DNA of 64,000 nt from Geomonas agri (GCF_020179605.1 NZ_JAINZO010000001.1:744001-808000), one strand, 5' to 3'; positions 6,841-15,946 are shown, counted from the stretch's first letter. The notes: a model not told the origin generated them from the sequence alone. A program made the numbers and translations.

Positions 6841-9450
6841 TCAGATCATCCTCTTCAGTTCGTCCACCAGGTTCAGCGCCTCCAGCGGCGTCAACAGCGC
6901 CACTTCAACGCCTTTCAACCTCTCCCTGATCTGGTCGTCGCCCCCGCCGAAGAGCGAAAGCTGGGGGGAGGGGGGAGGGTTTTTCTTGCCTCGCGCAAGT
7001 CGCGGTACGCCACCCTCGCCGTACTCGCCCTTCTCAAGGTTGGTAAGGATTTCCTTGGCGCGGTCGATTACCGCCTGCGGGAGCCCGGCCAGTCGCGCCA
7101 CCTGGATGCCGTAGGAGTGCGAGGCGCCACCGGGAACGATTTTCCTCAGGAAGATGATGCGCTCGTTCCACTCGCGGACCGCGATGTTGAAGTTCTTGAT
7201 GCCGGGGCGGGTGACGGCGAGCTCGGTGAGTTCGTGGTAGTGCGTGGCGAACAGCGTCTTGGCCGCGTGCGCCTTGTTGTCGTGCAGGAACTCGGCGACG
7301 GCCCAGGCTATGGAGACGCCGTCGAAGGTCGAGGTGCCGCGCCCGATCTCGTCCAGGATGACCAGGCTCTTGGCCGTGGCCCCCCTCAGGATTGCGGCGC
7401 TCTCCATCATCTCGACCATAAAAGTGGAGTGGCCGCGGGCCAGGTTGTCCGACGCGCCGACGCGGGTGAAGATGCGGTCCACCAGCGGGATGCGGGCCTT
7501 CTCGGCCGGCACGAAGCTCCCCATCTGCGCCATGAGGGTTATCAGGGCTACCTGGCGCATGAAGGTCGACTTACCGGCCATGTTGGGGCCGGTGATGATA
7601 ATGAGTTGGTTCTCGCCGTTATCGAGCAGCGTGTCGTTGGGGACGAAGCGCTCCGAGGAGTACATGTCCTCGATGACCGGGTGCCTTCCCTCGGTGATGG
7701 AGAGCTCGCTCCCCTCGTGCACCTCGGGGCGGCAGTACCCCTTGTCATGGGCGAGTTCGGCCAGGGAGGCTAGGACGTCCAGGCAGGCGAGCCGGTCGGC
7801 GCTCCGTGCGATACGCTCGCCCTGTGCCGCTGCCGCCTCGCGCACTTCCTGGAACAGGTTGAACTCGAGGTCCTTGATGCGGTCCTCGGCCCCGAGCACC
7901 TTCTCCTCGTATTCCTTCAGTTCCGGTGTGATGTAGCGCTCGGCGTTGGCCAGGGTCTGCCGCCTGATGTAGTCCTCGGGGATGGCGGAGACGTTGGCCT
8001 TGGTGACCTCGATGTAGTAGCCGAACACCTTGTTGTAGCGGATCTTGAGGGAGGAGATCCCGGTGCGCCCCTTTTCCTGGGCTTCCAGACGCGCGATGAA
8101 TCCCTTTCCCTCGCGGCTGATGGCGCGCAGGTCGTCCAACTCCGCATTGTAGCCGTCGGCGATGATGCCGCCGTCGCGCAGCACGAAGGGGGGATCCTCC
8201 ACGATGGCGCGGGTAATCAGGTCACAGATCTCGGAGAGGGGATCGATGCCGTTATTCAACTCCTGCAGCAGGGGCGCGGCCAACGTCCCTACCTGCTCCT
8301 TGATGGCGGGGAGCCGGGACAGCGACGACTTGAGCGCCGCCAGGTCCTTGGCCGACGCTGAGGCGAGGCTGATGCGCCCGTTCAGGCGCTCCAGATCGTA
8401 GACTCCGGAGAGAAGCGTCTTCAGTTCGGCGCGCACGCCGGGGAACTCGATCAGCTCCTGCAGCGCGTCCTGGCGTCCGCGGATCTTCTCCTGGTCCATG
8501 AGCGGGTAGTTGATCCACTGCTTGAGTTTTCTCCCCCCCATCGCGGTGACGGTACGGTCCATGAGCCCAAGGAGTGACCCCTTGCGCTTGCCGTCGGCGA
8601 TGGTCTGGGTCAGCTCCAGGTTGCGCCGGGTCGACTCGTCCAGGAGCAGGTGCTGGTTTTGGTTGTAAGGGGTGATCCCGGTGACGTGCGGGGCGTTCCC
8701 CTTCTGGGTATCCACCAGGTAGTGCAGCACGGCACCCGCGGCAAGAAGCGCGACCGGGAGGGTATGGCAGCCAAGCGTCTCGGCGGTGGCCCCCTTGAAC
8801 TGGTTGCCGATCAGGCGGTTGCAGTAATCGCTGTCGTAGACCCACTCCTCGAAGTAGGTGACGCTGCGGTCCGTCGCAGCCGGTGCCATCTCCTTGGCGC
8901 GTTGCGGTTCCCGGAAGGAGGAGGGAAGGATGATCTCGCGCGGCGCAATGCAGGCAACTTCAGCGAGCGCTGCCTGCAGCCCGGAAAGCTCGGTGACCCG
9001 GAACTCGCCGGTGGAGAGGTCCAGGTAGGAGAGCCCGTAGCAGTCGCCGTCGCTGCAAAGGGCCAAGAGGTAATTATTTTCCTTGGGAGAAAGTGAGGCG
9101 TCCTCGATCACGAGCCCCGGGGTGATCACCTTGACCACCTCGCGCTTCACGATCCCCTTGGCGAGCTTGGGGTCCTCCGCCTGTTCGCAGATGGCCACCT
9201 TCTCGCCCGCCTCAACCAACTTGGCAATGTAGGGAGCGCAGGAGTGGTAGGGGACTCCGCACAGGGGAACCTCCGAGCCATCCGCGTTTTTGTTGCGCGA
9301 AGTAAGGGTTATACCGAGGATGCGGGAAGCTTTTACCGCATCGTCAAGGAACATTTCGTAGAAGTCGCCGCATCTAAAGAAGAGGATGGCGTCGGGGTGT
9401 TCTGCCTTAATCTCGAGGAACTGCCGCATCATGGGCGTCATTTCAGACAT
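6841..9450 (-). CDS. mutS: DNA mismatch repair protein MutS
   Basis: The 869-residue product has the standard MutS length. It recognises mispairs and small loops and recruits MutL. The mismatch-reading motif is [11 protein letters not shown] at residues 24-34, with Cys where many relatives have Met. The Walker A loop GPNMAGKST is at 621-629, the Walker B/signature is [12 protein letters not shown], and the C-terminal helix-turn-helix dimerisation region is present. The start chosen is [10 protein letters not shown]. The reading frame is open for 67 more codons upstream, but that stretch has no family similarity and overlaps the promoter. Confidence 0.96.
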   Translation of the reverse strand: MSEMTPMMRQFLEIKAEHPDAILFFRCGDFYEMFLDDAVKASRILGITLTSRNKNADGSEVPLCGVPYHSCAPYIAKLVEAGEKVAICEQAEDPKLAKGIVKREVVKVITPGLVIEDASLSPKENNYLLALCSDGDCYGLSYLDLSTGEFRVTELSGLQAALAEVACIAPREIILPSSFREPQRAKEMAPAATDRSVTYFEEWVYDSDYCNRLIGNQFKGATAETLGCHTLPVALLAAGAVLHYLVDTQKGNAPHVTGITPYNQNQHLLLDESTRRNLELTQTIADGKRKGSLLGLMDRTVTAMGGRKLKQWINYPLMDQEKIRGRQDALQELIEFPGVRAELKTLLSGVYDLERLNGRISLASASAKDLAALKSSLSRLPAIKEQVGTLAAPLLQELNNGIDPLSEICDLITRAIVEDPPFVLRDGGIIADGYNAELDDLRAISREGKGFIARLEAQEKGRTGISSLKIRYNKVFGYYIEVTKANVSAIPEDYIRRQTLANAERYITPELKEYEEKVLGAEDRIKDLEFNLFQEVREAAAAQGERIARSADRLACLDVLASLAELAHDKGYCRPEVHEGSELSITEGRHPVIEDMYSSERFVPNDTLLDNGENQLIIITGPNMAGKSTFMRQVALITLMAQMGSFVPAEKARIPLVDRIFTRVGASDNLARGHSTFMVEMMESAAILRGATAKSLVILDEIGRGTSTFDGVSIAWAVAEFLHDNKAHAAKTLFATHYHELTELAVTRPGIKNFNIAVREWNERIIFLRKIVPGGASHSYGIQVARLAGLPQAVIDRAKEILTNLEKGEYGEGGVPRLARGKKNPPPSPQLSLFGGGDDQIRERLKGVEVALLTPLEALNLVDELKRMI

Positions 9451-9485
9451 TTGGAAAACCTTTTCGGGGGAAGAGAAACGCCGGC

Positions 9486-9514
9486 ATCTTAACAAAATAG
9501 CGGGTCCATGTAAA
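9486..9514 (-). promoter_or_regulatory. Sigma-70-type promoter of mutS
   Basis: On the minus strand TTTACA is separated by 17 bp from TAAGAT. Transcription would start about 30 nt before the mutS ATG. Its position inside the upstream open frame supports the shorter mutS start. Confidence 0.55.
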
Positions 9515-9676
9515 GCTTCCGCGCCCTTGACCGGGGCGGAAGCGGTCAACGATGAGGGTAGCCGGGAAGTTTGTGGCCTTGACGCTAAAAAAAAGGTTTT
9601 TTTTACACTTCCTCTCTGGAGCTTTGCAGTAAATATCTTAAAAATGTCCAATGTTTTTTTCGGAGTGGCGCCTGCC

Positions 9677-9701
9677 CTGCGGCCGCGGATTATGGCCGCA
9701 G
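9677..9701 (+). other. Hairpin 1 in the leader of the UDP-sugar dehydrogenase gene
   Basis: CTGCGGCC and GGCCGCAG form an 8-bp perfect inverted repeat with a 9-nt loop. It has no T-tract. It lies 73 bp before the start codon, in the 323-bp divergent region between mutS and the dehydrogenase gene. That region also holds an A8-GG-T8 palindrome at about 9588-9605 and the mutS promoter. No convincing plus-strand promoter was found. Confidence 0.55.
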
Positions 9702-9734
9702 ACTAAGGCATACGGTGACTCATGGTGAGAGCGG

Positions 9735-9758
9735 GCCGGCACCACCAGTGGTGCCGGC
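9735..9758 (+). other. Hairpin 2 directly before the Shine-Dalgarno of the dehydrogenase gene
   Basis: GCCGGCACCAC and GTGGTGCCGGC form an 11-bp perfect inverted repeat around a CA centre. The ribosome-binding site AAAGGGAGGT follows within two bases and the ATG is at 9774. In RNA this would be a very stable stem placed against the translation start. Confidence 0.7.
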
Positions 9759-9773
9759 AAAGGGAGGTGCAGC

Positions 9774-11060
9774 ATGGGGCATGGACGCAAGATTGCGGTG
9801 GTGGGCCTGGGGTACGTCGGGCTGCCCGTAGCGGTGGCCTTCGGCAAGGTGCGCAGCACCATCGGCTTTGACATCAGCACGAGAAGGATTGATGAGTTGC
9901 GAGCGGGGTGCGACCGGACCGGTGAGGTGGCTTCGGAGGAGCTGGTGAGCGCGGATATCTGTTACACCAACAGGATTGAGGACCTGCGCGAGGCCGACTT
10001 CCACGTGGTGGCCGTTCCTACGCCGGTTGACCCGGCCAACCAGCCTGACCTCACCCTGTTGTGCAGCGCATCGGAGACCGTAGGGAAGGCGCTCAAAAAG
10101 GGGGACATTGTGGTCTACGAGTCGACGGTGTACCCCGGCGTCACCGAGGAGATTTGCCTACCGATTCTGGAGCGGGTCTCGGGGATGAAGAGCCCGGACG
10201 ACTTCACCGTGGGGTACAGCCCGGAGCGGATCAATCCCGGCGACAAGGAGCACACCTTTACCAGCATCCTGAAGGTGGTGTCGGGCCAGGACCCCCGCAC
10301 CCTTGACGTGATCGCGTCGGTCTACTCGGAAGTGGTGGTCCCGGGGGTGCACCGCGCCCCCTCCATCAAGGTCGCGGAGGCGGCCAAGGTGATCGAGAAC
10401 ACCCAGCGCGACCTGAACATCGCCCTCATGAACGAGCTGGCCCTGATCTTCGACCGACTCGGCATCGACACCAGCGAGGTGCTCTCTGCCGCGGGGAGCA
10501 AGTGGAACTTCCTCAACTTCAAGCCGGGGCTCGTCGGCGGGCATTGCATCGGCGTCGACCCCTATTACCTGACCTATCAAGCGGAGAAGATCGGCTACAT
10601 CCCCCAGGTGATCCTGGCAGGCCGGCGCATCAACGACGGTATGGGGAAATTTGTTGCCCAGCGCGCGGTCAAGGAGATCATCAGGGCCGGGCACCACGTG
10701 CTCGGCTCCTACGTCACGGTGCTCGGCCTCACCTTCAAGGAGAACTGCCCGGACCTCAGGAACTCCAAGGTGGTGGACATCCTGAACGAACTGGGGGACT
10801 ACGGTCTGAAGGTACAGGTATGCGACCCGATGGCGGATCCCCAGGAGGCGAGGAGCGCCTACGGGGTATCGCTCAAGGATCCGGACCGTCTGCAACCGGC
10901 GGTCGCGGTGGTGGTTGCGGTGGCCCACGACGACTACCGGCAGTGGAGCCCGGCCAAGTTCGCGAGCCTCATGGTCGAGAACCCGGTCCTGATCGACGTC
11001 AAGGGTATCTACGACCCGCACCAGATGGCGAGCGCCGGAATCCGGGTGTGGTGCCTGTAA
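9774..11060 (+). CDS. UDP-N-acetylhexosamine / UDP-sugar 6-dehydrogenase (TviB/WbpO-like)
   Basis: This 428-residue NAD-dependent enzyme oxidises C6 of a UDP-sugar to the uronic acid, providing an acidic monomer for a surface polysaccharide. The N-terminal Rossmann motif is VVGLGYVGLPVAVAF (residues 8-22). The catalytic cysteine lies in GGHCIGVDPYY, and PGLVGG and TFKENCPDLRNSK are typical of the WbpO/TviB branch (UDP-GalNAc/GlcNAc dehydrogenases) rather than of UDP-glucose dehydrogenases. The exact substrate cannot be read from the sequence. It heads an operon with the next two genes (16- and 29-bp gaps). Confidence 0.88.
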   Translation: MGHGRKIAVVGLGYVGLPVAVAFGKVRSTIGFDISTRRIDELRAGCDRTGEVASEELVSADICYTNRIEDLREADFHVVAVPTPVDPANQPDLTLLCSASETVGKALKKGDIVVYESTVYPGVTEEICLPILERVSGMKSPDDFTVGYSPERINPGDKEHTFTSILKVVSGQDPRTLDVIASVYSEVVVPGVHRAPSIKVAEAAKVIENTQRDLNIALMNELALIFDRLGIDTSEVLSAAGSKWNFLNFKPGLVGGHCIGVDPYYLTYQAEKIGYIPQVILAGRRINDGMGKFVAQRAVKEIIRAGHHVLGSYVTVLGLTFKENCPDLRNSKVVDILNELGDYGLKVQVCDPMADPQEARSAYGVSLKDPDRLQPAVAVVVAVAHDDYRQWSPAKFASLMVENPVLIDVKGIYDPHQMASAGIRVWCL

Positions 11061-11076
11061 CGATGCGGGGGAGGAG

Positions 11077-12414
11077 ATGAGAGAGGGACACAGCTACCCA
11101 AGAGAACTGGTCGCCTTCATCTACGCCCGGTGGCGGGACGAGGCGTTTCTGGAGCGGGTCTGCCCAGAGCGGGAAGCGGGGAGCCTGCAGCTTCCCGAGC
11201 GCGCGGTGCTGGAGCAGGTGATCTCCACCTGCTACCAGGCGAGCCTCTTGCGCGAAGAGGAGCGCCCGGTCATGTTCCGGCTCATCATCCGGGACTCCTA
11301 CCTCTTCGCCGCCCAGGAGGGCCCCCCGACCGGGATGCACCGCCTCATCTTCTCCAGGACGCGTCCCTTCAACGAATACGAGCTGCACCGCCTGGCGCCT
11401 GCCGCCGACTTCTACCGCACACTGATCGGCATCTTCATCGATCCCGCTCTCGGGGCCCAGATCTGGGGGCTACTCCACTCAGGAACCCGCTGGATGCATG
11501 CCGTCTACGGCGGCCGCAAGACCTCTCCCCCCATGCCGCCGAGCCTGGTGGTCTACGTCACCGGTCCGGGGCAGATCTCGGTCTGCATCGGGGACGAGAT
11601 CATCGCCTCGCTGAACGGGGGGCAGATCAACTGCCCGACCCTGGACGTCTTTAACTCCGACTGGATGAGGAAGAGCCTTTCCCCCTTGAACGACGAGACC
11701 TTCGCCCTGCACCGCAAGGCGCGGCAGCGCGCGGAGCGCCCCTGGGCCGACCTCGACCCCGAATTCGGCAGCAAGATCGGACAGCAGGCAATCCGTCGCA
11801 TAATCAGCGTGATCAGAAACTCCAACCACGGCGGGCTGTTGGTCTACCTGCCGGCCGAGATGGCTGACGAGATCATGGAGCAGAACCCCTACCTGACCCT
11901 GAAGTACCAGTTCCTGGAATTCGATTCGCGGCAGCGCTTCCTTTCGCTCACCTTGCGCATCATGAACACCCTGGCTGAGATCAACGGGAGCGCGGCTGCA
12001 GAAGGGAAAATGGTGGGGTGGCACGAGTACGTCAACAGCAAAAATGAGAACATCGCGCTGCTCGATGAGGCCATCTTCGACGTCGCCCACTTCATTGCGG
12101 CGCTCTCCGCCGTGGACGGCGCAGTGGTGATTACCAAGCGGCAGGAACTGCTCGGCTTCGGCGGGGTCATCTCCGGAGACCTGGATAGCGTGGGGATGGT
12201 GGCGCATGCCCTGGATACGGAGGGCGGGCAGTGCGAGTCGGTGCTGAGCGAGGGGGTGGGGACGAGGCACAGGGCGGCGTACCGCCTCTGCCAGCGGCTA
12301 CACCAGGCCATAGCCATCGTCATCTCGCAGGACGAAAGCGTCCAGATCGTGCGTTGGCATAACGGCTCGGTCACCTACTGGGACCAGGTTCCGACCGGCG
12401 TTCCGGGATTCTAG
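11077..12414 (+). CDS. Diadenylate-cyclase-like protein with N-terminal sensor-like region
   Basis: This is a 445-residue soluble protein. The C-terminal 110 residues carry both signature motifs of DisA_N/DAC domains: DGAVVIT at 347-353 and GTRHRAA at 395-401, followed by the beta-strands IAIVISQDESVQIVRW. In active DAC enzymes the DGA and RHR motifs bind ATP and metal and make c-di-AMP from two ATP. The first 300 residues resemble the sensor half described for DAC proteins of the DACNV type; I recognise this only by layout. Its place between a UDP-sugar dehydrogenase and a glycosyltransferase suggests control of polysaccharide synthesis. It may be an active synthase or a degenerate nucleotide sensor. 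Confidence 0.7.
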   Translation: MREGHSYPRELVAFIYARWRDEAFLERVCPEREAGSLQLPERAVLEQVISTCYQASLLREEERPVMFRLIIRDSYLFAAQEGPPTGMHRLIFSRTRPFNEYELHRLAPAADFYRTLIGIFIDPALGAQIWGLLHSGTRWMHAVYGGRKTSPPMPPSLVVYVTGPGQISVCIGDEIIASLNGGQINCPTLDVFNSDWMRKSLSPLNDETFALHRKARQRAERPWADLDPEFGSKIGQQAIRRIISVIRNSNHGGLLVYLPAEMADEIMEQNPYLTLKYQFLEFDSRQRFLSLTLRIMNTLAEINGSAAAEGKMVGWHEYVNSKNENIALLDEAIFDVAHFIAALSAVDGAVVITKRQELLGFGGVISGDLDSVGMVAHALDTEGGQCESVLSEGVGTRHRAAYRLCQRLHQAIAIVISQDESVQIVRWHNGSVTYWDQVPTGVPGF

Positions 12415-12443
12415 CACGAAACGGCAGAGCGGGAGAATCAGTC

Positions 12444-13613
12444 ATGGCAAACGACATCAACGTAGTCTTCTTGGGAAAATTCGGGTACCCCTCCGGGATG
12501 GCATCGACCAAACGGATCCAGCATTTCCTGGACTACTTGAACGGGCTGTCGACGACGACCAGGGTGCTGCAACTACGATCGACGGGCGAGAACGCGGGAA
12601 CGGAGCAAGCGGGGAACTACCTCGGCACGGAGTACCGGCGCATCGGCGCCGATCTAAAGCTGGACCGTTTCCTGGTCTCGGGACTGTTCCGCTACCTTAG
12701 GGATGGGGTAGGGGCACTGAAGCGGTGGCGTATCTCGGGGGGAAGGAACGTACTGTACAGTTACGGCGGCGTCACCTTGGAAAGCGTAGCCTTCATACTG
12801 GCCGCCAAGCGCCTGGGGTACTTGGTCATCTTCGACATCGTCGAGGACAACACCTTCATTGACGACAAGTTGAGCCTGCCGGGTAAGATCAGGTGGCTGG
12901 CGGGGGAGCTATTGGACCGGTTTTTTCTTGGGCTTGCCGACGGCGTCGTGGTGATCTCCAACTACCTAAGAGCGCTCTACGGCAAGAAGGTGAATGCTTC
13001 GGTGCCCCTGGTGCTGATCCCGATCTCGGCCCGGTGCGGTACGAAGGTCCGCCCGGACAGGGAGCCAGGGCCGACGAGGATCGTCTACGCGGGGTCCTTT
13101 GCCAAGAAGGACGGCATCGAGCAGTTGCTGGATGCTTTTGAGAAGGTGCAGCAAAAGAAGGGGAACTGCACCCTGATGCTGTGCGGCACCGGGGCGAGCG
13201 TCAAGCTTTACCAGCCGCGCATCGCATCCAATCCCGCCATACAGTACATCGGCTACCTGGATGACAGCGCCTTCTACCGCTTCCTATCTGGGGCCGACGT
13301 CCTCTGCGTGACCAGAACCGGCTCGACCTACGCCAACGCCGGCTTCCCCTTCAAACTGGGCGAGTACCTGGCCACCGGCAACCCGGTCATCGTCTCGGAC
13401 GTGGGGGACGTACGCCGCTACCTCAGCCACATGGAGGATGCGATCATCGTCGAGCCGGGCGACGTCTCCGCCATTGCCGGCGCACTCGAATACTGCCTCG
13501 ACCATCCGGAAACGGCCGCCAGGATCGGCCAGAGCGGGGCGGACAAGTGCAGGCGCTACTTCGACCCTACAGCGAACGGCAACCTGCTCATGCAACTGAT
13601 CCGGAGGCTGTGA
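12444..13613 (+). CDS. Glycosyltransferase, GT4-like (GT-B fold)
   Basis: This 389-residue cytoplasmic or membrane-associated transferase has a GT4-type C-terminal domain. The motif RIVYAGSFAKKDGIEQLLDAF opens the second Rossmann fold, and the acceptor/donor region FPFKLGEYLATGNPVIVSDVGDV carries the usual E-x7-E-like segment. It is the last gene of the operon with the dehydrogenase and DAC-like protein. Donor and acceptor are unknown; a uronic-acid-containing polymer is suggested by the first gene. It ends 77 bp from the convergent dinB stop, and no clear terminator lies between them. Confidence 0.85.
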   Translation: MANDINVVFLGKFGYPSGMASTKRIQHFLDYLNGLSTTTRVLQLRSTGENAGTEQAGNYLGTEYRRIGADLKLDRFLVSGLFRYLRDGVGALKRWRISGGRNVLYSYGGVTLESVAFILAAKRLGYLVIFDIVEDNTFIDDKLSLPGKIRWLAGELLDRFFLGLADGVVVISNYLRALYGKKVNASVPLVLIPISARCGTKVRPDREPGPTRIVYAGSFAKKDGIEQLLDAFEKVQQKKGNCTLMLCGTGASVKLYQPRIASNPAIQYIGYLDDSAFYRFLSGADVLCVTRTGSTYANAGFPFKLGEYLATGNPVIVSDVGDVRRYLSHMEDAIIVEPGDVSAIAGALEYCLDHPETAARIGQSGADKCRRYFDPTANGNLLMQLIRRL

Positions 13614-13690
13614 TCCGTCGCAGGGGGGCGGTGTTGCCTGGCCGCGGCTCCCTTCCTTCTTTACCTGCTTGCCCCGCGCGTGGGACGCGT

Positions 13691-14920
13691 TCAGTCCGCG
13701 TTCACGTTGCGCACCCCCTCCGGCTTCCAGGCCGGTGAGATGACCTTGGCGCCGCACTCCTTGCCGAGCAGGGTGCCGTAGGTGACCGAAAAGTCCCCGA
13801 ACCTGTTGTTGAGGCAGTCCATGGCGCTCGCTACGAGCGCCTTTTTCCGTTCGTTCTCGAACAGGGGGAGCTGTTCCGCCTGGTGGGTCAGGTTGGTGAT
13901 GCGCACCCCCAAAAGGCGCACCGGCTGGGCCAGTTCCAGCTGGTCCAGCAACTGCACGGCGTCGCGGTAAATCTCGTCGCTGTTGTTAGTGGGGGCGGCG
14001 CGGCTCATCTGGCGGGAGAAGGTGGTGAAATCAGGGTAGCGGATAGTAAGGGTGACTGTCTTGCCGGTGACGCGGTACTTCCTGGCGCGCCTGCCTACCA
14101 TTTCGGAGAGCTGCAGCAGTACCGCCAGAATCTCGGATCGCTGGCAAAGATCGGCGTCGAGCGTGGTGCTGTGACCAACGCTCTTCACCTCCTCGGCCTC
14201 CTCCTCGGGGACCACCGGGGCGTCATCCACCCCGAGCCCCATGTAGTGCAGCCGCTCACCGGTGACGCCGAATTTCTTCCTGAGGATGTCGACCGGGAAC
14301 CGCGCCAGCTCACCGCAGGTCCTGATGCCGAACGCTGCCAGTTGCTGCTGGGTCTTGGCGCCGATGCCACACAGCTGCTGGATCGGCAGCCTTTCCATGA
14401 CCCGGGCCACCTGGTCCGGCGCGATCACGGTGAGCCCGTCGGGCTTTTGCATGTCAGAGGCGAGTTTGGCCAGGAGCTTGTTGGGAGCGATGCCCACCGA
14501 GCAAGTGAGGCCGAAGCGCTCCCTGATGCGCTCCTTGATCATCCGGGAGATCTCCTCAGCGGAGCCGAACAGGCTCAAGCTCCCCGTCACGTCGAGGAAG
14601 GCTTCGTCGATGGAGAAGACCTCCACCAGCGGGGTGTACTCGCGCATGATGGCGATGATCTGCTTGGAGGTGTAGCTGTACTTCTTGTTGTTGCCCACCA
14701 CGAAGATCAGCTCCGGGCACTTCTGGCGCGCCTCCCAACTGTTCATCCCGGTCCTGACTCCGAAGGCGCGCGCCTCGTAGGAACAGGTGGTGATGATGGT
14801 GCGCTTGGCCGCACCGATCACCGCTACCGGTTTCCCCTGCAGGGCGGGGTTCGACTGTTGCTCGACCGACGCGAAAAAGGCATTCATGTCGATGTGCAGG
14901 ATGATCCTGTTCTCGGCCAA
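13691..14920 (-). CDS. dinB: DNA polymerase IV (Y-family translesion polymerase)
   Basis: The 409-residue product shows the Y-family catalytic motifs: ILHIDMNAFFASVEQ with Asp11, the finger segment CSYEARAFGVRTGM, and VFSIDEAFLDVTGS with Asp105-Glu106. The helix-hairpin-helix (LCGIGAKTQQQLAAFGI) and the little-finger domain follow. The C-terminus lacks an obvious QLxLF clamp-binding peptide at the very end, but QLPLFENE near residue 350 could serve. It is third in the lexA operon and so should be SOS-inducible, with error-prone bypass activity. Confidence 0.93.
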   Translation of the reverse strand: MAENRIILHIDMNAFFASVEQQSNPALQGKPVAVIGAAKRTIITTCSYEARAFGVRTGMNSWEARQKCPELIFVVGNNKKYSYTSKQIIAIMREYTPLVEVFSIDEAFLDVTGSLSLFGSAEEISRMIKERIRERFGLTCSVGIAPNKLLAKLASDMQKPDGLTVIAPDQVARVMERLPIQQLCGIGAKTQQQLAAFGIRTCGELARFPVDILRKKFGVTGERLHYMGLGVDDAPVVPEEEAEEVKSVGHSTTLDADLCQRSEILAVLLQLSEMVGRRARKYRVTGKTVTLTIRYPDFTTFSRQMSRAAPTNNSDEIYRDAVQLLDQLELAQPVRLLGVRITNLTHQAEQLPLFENERKKALVASAMDCLNNRFGDFSVTYGTLLGKECGAKVISPAWKPEGVRNVNAD

Positions 14921-14923
14921 GTG

Positions 14924-15169
14924 CTACTGCTCCTCGACCCCCATGAGGGTCCAGTTCTGGTCGGAGGTGTCGTACATCAGTTCATAGAGGTTACTGTCGT
15001 CGCAGACCGCGAAGTGCAAGCGGGTGGCTCCCCCCAGTGCGTCCTTCCAGCAGTAGGCAAGGCGGGTGACGCAGCACTTTTTCCTGCCCCACTCGAACCA
15101 GACCGGGCGGATCCCGGAGCCAGGGGCGAAGATGGCGGCTACCCTGACGCTGTCGCTCAGGCGCTGCAT
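14924..15169 (-). CDS. Small conserved-looking protein in the lexA-dinB operon
   Basis: The 81-residue product (start MQRLSDSVRVAAIF) is placed 4 bp before dinB and overlaps the end of lexA. A GGAGTAATTTC ribosome-binding site supports this ATG over the one ten codons upstream. The sequence is beta-rich with the pattern RPVWFEWGRKKCCVTRLAYCW and ends in NWTLMGVEE. I do not recognise a named domain. Small proteins of similar shape occur next to SOS polymerase genes, so a partner role for DinB is possible but unproven. Confidence 0.75.
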   Translation of the reverse strand: MQRLSDSVRVAAIFAPGSGIRPVWFEWGRKKCCVTRLAYCWKDALGGATRLHFAVCDDSNLYELMYDTSDQNWTLMGVEEQ

Positions 15170-15173
15170 GAAA

Positions 15174-15779
15174 TTACTCCATCTGCCGGTAGATGCCAAC
15201 TACTTTCCCCACGATGGAGACCTCGCCGTCACTCTCGTGTACCAAGATGGGATCATAGTTGGGGTTTTCAGGTTGCAGCCGGATTCTGTTCGCCTCGCGG
15301 TAAAAGCGCTTGAGAGTCGCCTCGCCGGCCACCATGGCGACCACAATGTCCTTGTTGTTGGCGTCGGGCTGCGGGCGCACCAAGGCAAGATCTCCCTCCT
15401 TGATGTGGGCGTTGATCATGGAGTCCCCCTTAACGCGAAGGAAGAATGTGCCACCCTTGTCTAATTGGGAGCGGTCGATGGTGAAGTGCCCCTCGATGTC
15501 CTCGATGGCCGGGTGCAGCGCCCCGGCCCGCACTGTCCCCACGATGGGGAGACTTGCTCCCTGCCCCTGCCGGTTCAGCGTGATTCCTCGCGTGCTCCCC
15601 TCCTGACGGCGCAGGTACCCCTTCTTCTCAAGTGCCTCCAGATGCTTCAGTACCCCCAGTGTGCCGCTCACCCCGAGCTTTGCGCCGATCTCGCGCAAGG
15701 TGGGGGGGTAGCCGTAGGCCTCTACGTGCCGGGAAATAATCTCCAGCACCTCCTGTTGTCGTGGCGTCAGTTGCTCCAT
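15174..15779 (-). CDS. lexA: SOS repressor LexA
   Basis: The 201-residue repressor has an N-terminal winged helix (TPRQQEVLEIISRHVEAYGY, PPTLREIGAKLG) and an S24 peptidase domain. The self-cleavage site is Ala85-Gly86 in GTVRAGALHP. The catalytic pair is Ser120 (KGDSMI) and Lys157 (ATLKRFY). The start is the ATG with AGGAGGT seven bases upstream. An upstream in-frame ATG would run through its own operators and is rejected. On DNA damage, RecA-stimulated cleavage would derepress this operon, including dinB. Confidence 0.96.
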   Translation of the reverse strand: MEQLTPRQQEVLEIISRHVEAYGYPPTLREIGAKLGVSGTLGVLKHLEALEKKGYLRRQEGSTRGITLNRQGQGASLPIVGTVRAGALHPAIEDIEGHFTIDRSQLDKGGTFFLRVKGDSMINAHIKEGDLALVRPQPDANNKDIVVAMVAGEATLKRFYREANRIRLQPENPNYDPILVHESDGEVSIVGKVVGIYRQME

Positions 15780-15793
15780 CTCAAGAACCTCCT

Positions 15794-15811
15794 GGTTACC
15801 TGATGGCAACC
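15794..15811 (-). promoter_or_regulatory. LexA operator 1 (perfect Geobacter-type box)
   Basis: The minus strand reads GGTTGCCATCAGGTAACC, which fits GGTTN2CN4GN3ACC at every fixed position. This is the LexA box published for Geobacter sulfurreducens. It lies 15 bp before the lexA start codon, over the leader and ribosome-binding region. Confidence 0.85.
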
Positions 15812-15827
15812 TTACCATCTGGTAACC
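15810..15827 (-). promoter_or_regulatory. LexA operator 2 (imperfect, overlapping the first)
   Basis: GGTTACCAGATGGTAAGG matches the first ten fixed positions of the consensus but ends in AGG instead of ACC. It shares two bases with operator 1, so the two centres are 16 bp apart. A TTGACA -35 hexamer lies just upstream (15833-15838), so both boxes overlap the promoter. Confidence 0.6.
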
Positions 15828-15866
15828 ATAGGCTGTCAACTGCAAAATGGCTTGTTGTGTGGCTCC

Positions 15867-15894
15867 TTGAGTATTAGTAATTTCCAATTATAGT
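15867..15894 (+). promoter_or_regulatory. Sigma-70-type promoter of the beta-barrel gene
   Basis: TTGAGT is separated by 16 bp from TATAGT. It diverges from the lexA promoter region and lies about 52 bp before the chosen start codon at 15947. Confidence 0.55.
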
Positions 15895-15946
15895 GGAGCG
15901 TTGTTCCTGGATAGGCAGCGCCAGCACAACTCAAACGGAGGCAGCC

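Noticed and set aside
5786-7114. 442-residue open frame on the plus strand
   Set aside because: It runs antisense through the amidase and the end of mutS, both of which have intact catalytic motifs.
9588-9605. A8-GG-T8 palindrome as a terminator
   Set aside because: The loop would be two bases and the stem only A-U pairs, so it cannot act as an intrinsic terminator; it may only affect DNA bending.
9451-9651. N-terminal extension of MutS
   Set aside because: The 67 extra codons have no MutS similarity, overlap the likely promoter, and the [10 protein letters not shown] start gives the standard length.
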